Source: Modestobacter sp.
Lineage (GTDB): Bacteria; Actinomycetota; Actinomycetes; Mycobacteriales; Geodermatophilaceae
NCBI GenBank assembly: GCA_025965775.1
Contig: JAOPWG010000499.1
Coordinates: forward strand, 1 to 6,163
DNA length: 6,163 nt
Direction: 5' to 3'
Below are positions 4,173-6,163 of this stretch, piece by piece (position 1 is the first letter of the stretch; every line of letters starts with the position of its first letter). The translations under genes were made by a program, and so were the position numbers. Below the pieces are notes generated by a model. That model was not told the DNA's origin, ran no database searches, and worked only from the letters and a program-made list of their open reading frames with translations.

Positions 4173-6163
4173 TCACCGTAGGGTCACGACTGCTTTACCC
4201 ATGGACGTCGACACGCCAATAGAGCCGTGTTGAAAATCGGTTCGGGTACCCCCGGCGACGGCTTGCGTGTCCGACGTGGGGTAGCCCAGCGCCCCCTGCT
4301 CCCAGCCCGTGCCGGCCCAGGCGTCGAGCACCGCGCCTCGCAGGACGCGCGCCCCCGTGGTCGGGCTCCAGTACACGGCGCCGCCCTGGAAGTAGGCGTA
4401 GGCGCCCTTCTTGTCGGGGGTCACGGTCACGTCGGTGGTCGGGTAACCGAGGACACCCCGCTCCCACCCGACGGCGGCCCAGGCGTCGCGCACGGGCCCG
4501 CGCAGCACGTGCGCACCGGTGGCCCGGGTCGAATAGACCGAGCCTCCCTCGAAGTGCACGAACTGGCCCAGCCCGTCGGGCGTCGTGGTCATGTCCGTGG
4601 TCGGGTAGCCGAGCGGGCCACGCTCCCAGCCGGTCCCCGCCCAGATATTGCGGAAGACCATCGGCAGCGCGTGCGTCCCGGTCGTCCCCGTCGAGTAGAC
4701 CGAGCCGCCCCCGAAGTGCTGGTAGGTCCCCCGGCCGTCCGGCGTCGCCGTGCGGTCGGAGGTCGGGAAGCCGAAGTTCCACGCCGAGCCGACCGCCCCC
4801 AGCGCCGTCCGGAAGGCCGCCGTCACCGCCCGGGTGCCGGTGTCGGTCGTGTAGATCGCGCCGCCCTGGAACGTCTGCACCGTCCCGGCAGCCGCGCCCG
4901 CCATCCCGGTCAGGCTCGAGGTGCCGGGGGCCACCGAGGTGACCGTGGCCGCGGCGGAGGTCGGATAGCCCAGCGGGCCCTGCTCCCAGCCGGAACCGGC
5001 CCACACGTCATAGGTCGCGGCGGGGAGCACGTAGGTCCCCGTCACCGACATCGAGTAGATCGACCCGCCCTGGAAGTGCGCGTACCGGGCGGCACGGTCG
5101 GGCGTCGTCCCGAGGTCGCTCGTCGGAAGACCGAGCGGTCCGGCCTCCCAGCCGGTCGCGGCCCACGCGTCGTAGACGGCGCCGGAGAGGGCGTGGGCAC
5201 CCGTCGCCGCCGAGGCGTAGACCGACCCGCCCTGGAAGTGCGCGTACTGCGCCTGCCCGTTCGGCGTGGTGACGACGTCGGAGACGGGGTACCCCAGACT
5301 CCCGCCCTCCCAGCCCGCCGCAGCCCACGCGTCCCGGACCGCGCCGCCCACGACGTGCGCGCCGGTTGCGGGAGCCCAGTAGACCGAGCCGCCCTGGAAG
5401 TGCGCGTACCGGCCGGTCCCGTCGGGAGTGGCGGCCACGTCGGTCGTCGGCAGGCCGAGGACACCGGACTCCCAGCCGGAGCGGGACCAGCCGGCGAGGA
5501 CGTCCCCGGACAGGGCGTGGGCACCGGTCGCCTGCGACCAGTACACCGACCCCCGCTCGAAGTGCACGTACTCCGCCCGGCCGTTCGGCACGGTGGCGAG
5601 GTCGGACACCGGGTAGCCCAGTGCGCCGCTCTCCCACCCCACGGCTGCCCACTTGTCCCGGACCGCCCCACCGATGGCGTGCGCCCCGGTCGCCTGGCTC
5701 CAGTAGATCGAGCCGTTCTGGAAGTGCTGGTACAGGCCCGTGCCGTCCGGCGTCGCCGCCAGGTCGGTCGTCGGGTAGCCCAGCGCGCTGCGCTCCCAGC
5801 CCAGCGACGCCCACTTGTCCCGGACCACTCCCCGGACGACGTGGGCACCGGTCGCCGTGGAGGCGTACAGAGACCCGTTCGCATAGTGCGCGTAGGCGCC
5901 CCCGGCAATGCTCGTGACCGGGGTGGTGGCCGGGCCCAGCAGCGAGCGGACCGCAGCATCGGAGTCGTACCGGGCCTGCACCAGCGGGACGGCCGAGGCC
6001 GTCTGCCCGGCGGCCCGGTCGCGGATCTCACCGAGACGGGCGTACCCGTAACGGCCCGGGCACACGGTGCTGCCCACGTCGCGGTGCCCGAAGATCGTCG
6101 GCAGCGTCACCTTCGCCCCCGATGCGTACTTGGACGTGCCCCCTCCGCTGGAGGTGAGCGCCG
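4173..6163 (-). CDS. N-acetylmuramoyl-L-alanine amidase (PGRP/Amidase_2) with C-terminal LGFP repeats, N-terminus outside window
   Basis: The frame is open from the TGA at 4175-4173 to the right edge, so the gene is 5'-truncated. A GTG at 6110 is internal, because the residues upstream of it (SGGGTSKYASGAKV) continue the same domain. The first visible part is the end of a PGRP/Amidase_2 domain: TLPTIFGHRDVGSTVCPG. Its His (codon 6086-6084) and Cys (6062-6060), eight residues apart, match the last two of the three zinc ligands of this family, so the zinc site is probably intact and the enzyme active. The family cleaves the bond between N-acetylmuramic acid and L-alanine in peptidoglycan. After YARLGEIRDRA and a short linker comes an array of ten clear LGFP units plus one degenerate unit, ending VVTLR. 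A signal peptide and most of the catalytic domain must lie beyond 6163. The repeats should bind the enzyme to the wall. The next gene starts 66 bp downstream on the same strand. Confidence 0.92.
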   Translation of the reverse strand, partial: ALTSSGGGTSKYASGAKVTLPTIFGHRDVGSTVCPGRYGYARLGEIRDRAAGQTASAVPLVQARYDSDAAVRSLLGPATTPVTSIAGGAYAHYANGSLYASTATGAHVVRGVVRDKWASLGWERSALGYPTTDLAATPDGTGLYQHFQNGSIYWSQATGAHAIGGAVRDKWAAVGWESGALGYPVSDLATVPNGRAEYVHFERGSVYWSQATGAHALSGDVLAGWSRSGWESGVLGLPTTDVAATPDGTGRYAHFQGGSVYWAPATGAHVVGGAVRDAWAAAGWEGGSLGYPVSDVVTTPNGQAQYAHFQGGSVYASAATGAHALSGAVYDAWAATGWEAGPLGLPTSDLGTTPDRAARYAHFQGGSIYSMSVTGTYVLPAATYDVWAGSGWEQGPLGYPTSAAATVTSVAPGTSSLTGMAGAAAGTVQTFQGGAIYTTDTGTRAVTAAFRTALGAVGSAWNFGFPTSDRTATPDGRGTYQHFGGGSVYSTGTTGTHALPMVFRNIWAGTGWERGPLGYPTTDMTTTPDGLGQFVHFEGGSVYSTRATGAHVLRGPVRDAWAAVGWERGVLGYPTTDVTVTPDKKGAYAYFQGGAVYWSPTTGARVLRGAVLDAWAGTGWEQGALGYPTSDTQAVAGGTRTDFQHGSIGVSTSMGKAVVTLR
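4176..5981 (-). repeat. LGFP repeat array of the amidase
   Basis: Counting codons from 6110, LG-x-P motifs begin at 110, 164, 218, 272, 326, 380, 446 (as FGFP), 500, 554 and 608, with a degenerate LLGP copy at about 57. The period is 54 residues throughout except for a 66-residue step between 380 and 446, caused by an inserted Ala/Gly/Ser/Thr-rich stretch (about 389-412). The final unit is a half unit, as in the neighbouring LGFP protein, and closes with TRTDFQHGSIGVS before the C-terminus. Confidence 0.92.
6009..6163 (-). other. C-terminal end of the PGRP/Amidase_2 catalytic domain
   Basis: This stretch encodes the last part of the amidase domain, including GHRDVGSTVCPG with zinc-ligand His and Cys, and the following helix YARLGEIRDRA. 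The Thr two residues before the Cys matches amidase-active PGRPs, in which the lysine of phage T7 lysozyme is often replaced. The first zinc ligand and the catalytic Tyr lie outside the window, so activity cannot be fully judged here. Confidence 0.85.

Noticed and set aside
4165..4200. AT-richer patch near the amidase stop codon as a promoter for the lipoprotein gene
   Set aside because: GATATT is a poor -10 and no -35 lies at the right distance; the patch can be explained by the last codons of the amidase gene. Co-transcription with the amidase is simpler.
4173..6110. GTG at 6110 as the true start of the amidase gene
   Set aside because: The frame continues upstream to the window edge with sequence typical of the amidase domain, and starting at 6110 would remove most of the catalytic domain and any signal peptide.

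Overview
This is high-GC DNA typical of an actinobacterium. G/C-rich third codon positions leave long false reading frames open on both strands. The dense LGFP-type repeats (a family concentrated in Actinomycetota), the secreted peptidoglycan-amidase domain and the bacterial lipobox point to a Gram-positive actinomycete. Genus cannot be fixed from this window; a soil actinomycete of the Geodermatophilaceae or Nocardioidaceae type would fit, but that is only an impression.

All four genes I can support lie on the minus strand, so transcription runs from right to left. At the right edge (4173 to beyond 6163) is the 3' part of a PGRP/Amidase_2-type N-acetylmuramoyl-L-alanine amidase with a long C-terminal LGFP repeat array; its N-terminus lies outside the window. 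After a 66-bp gap with two small hairpins comes a 191-residue lipoprotein (3531-4106) with a lipobox, a low-complexity GTTAA tether and a small Cys-bridged, probably Ig-like domain. Its stop codon overlaps, as GTGA, the start of a 1087-residue secreted protein (271-3534). That protein has a signal peptide, a Cys-rich N-terminal domain that I read as possibly lysozyme-like, and 15 LGFP repeats with an almost unbroken 54-residue period. After a 77-bp gap with a GC-rich hairpin and a possible leaderless promoter, the window ends inside the first 64 codons of a polysaccharide-export ABC permease of the Wzm/TagG type (1-193). No standard gene caller requiring a complete ORF would report this last gene.

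Together the genes look like a cell-envelope module: two secreted proteins predicted to hold onto the wall through LGFP repeats (one certainly amidase-like, one possibly a glycan-cleaving or glycan-binding protein), a lipoprotein co-translated with the second, and the beginning of a surface-glycan exporter. The two LGFP arrays are paralogous and colinear at their C-termini, so one probably derived its repeat tail from the other or from a common ancestor. No RNA genes, CRISPR arrays, insertion sequences or attachment sites were seen. No stretch above 77 bp is free of a gene.
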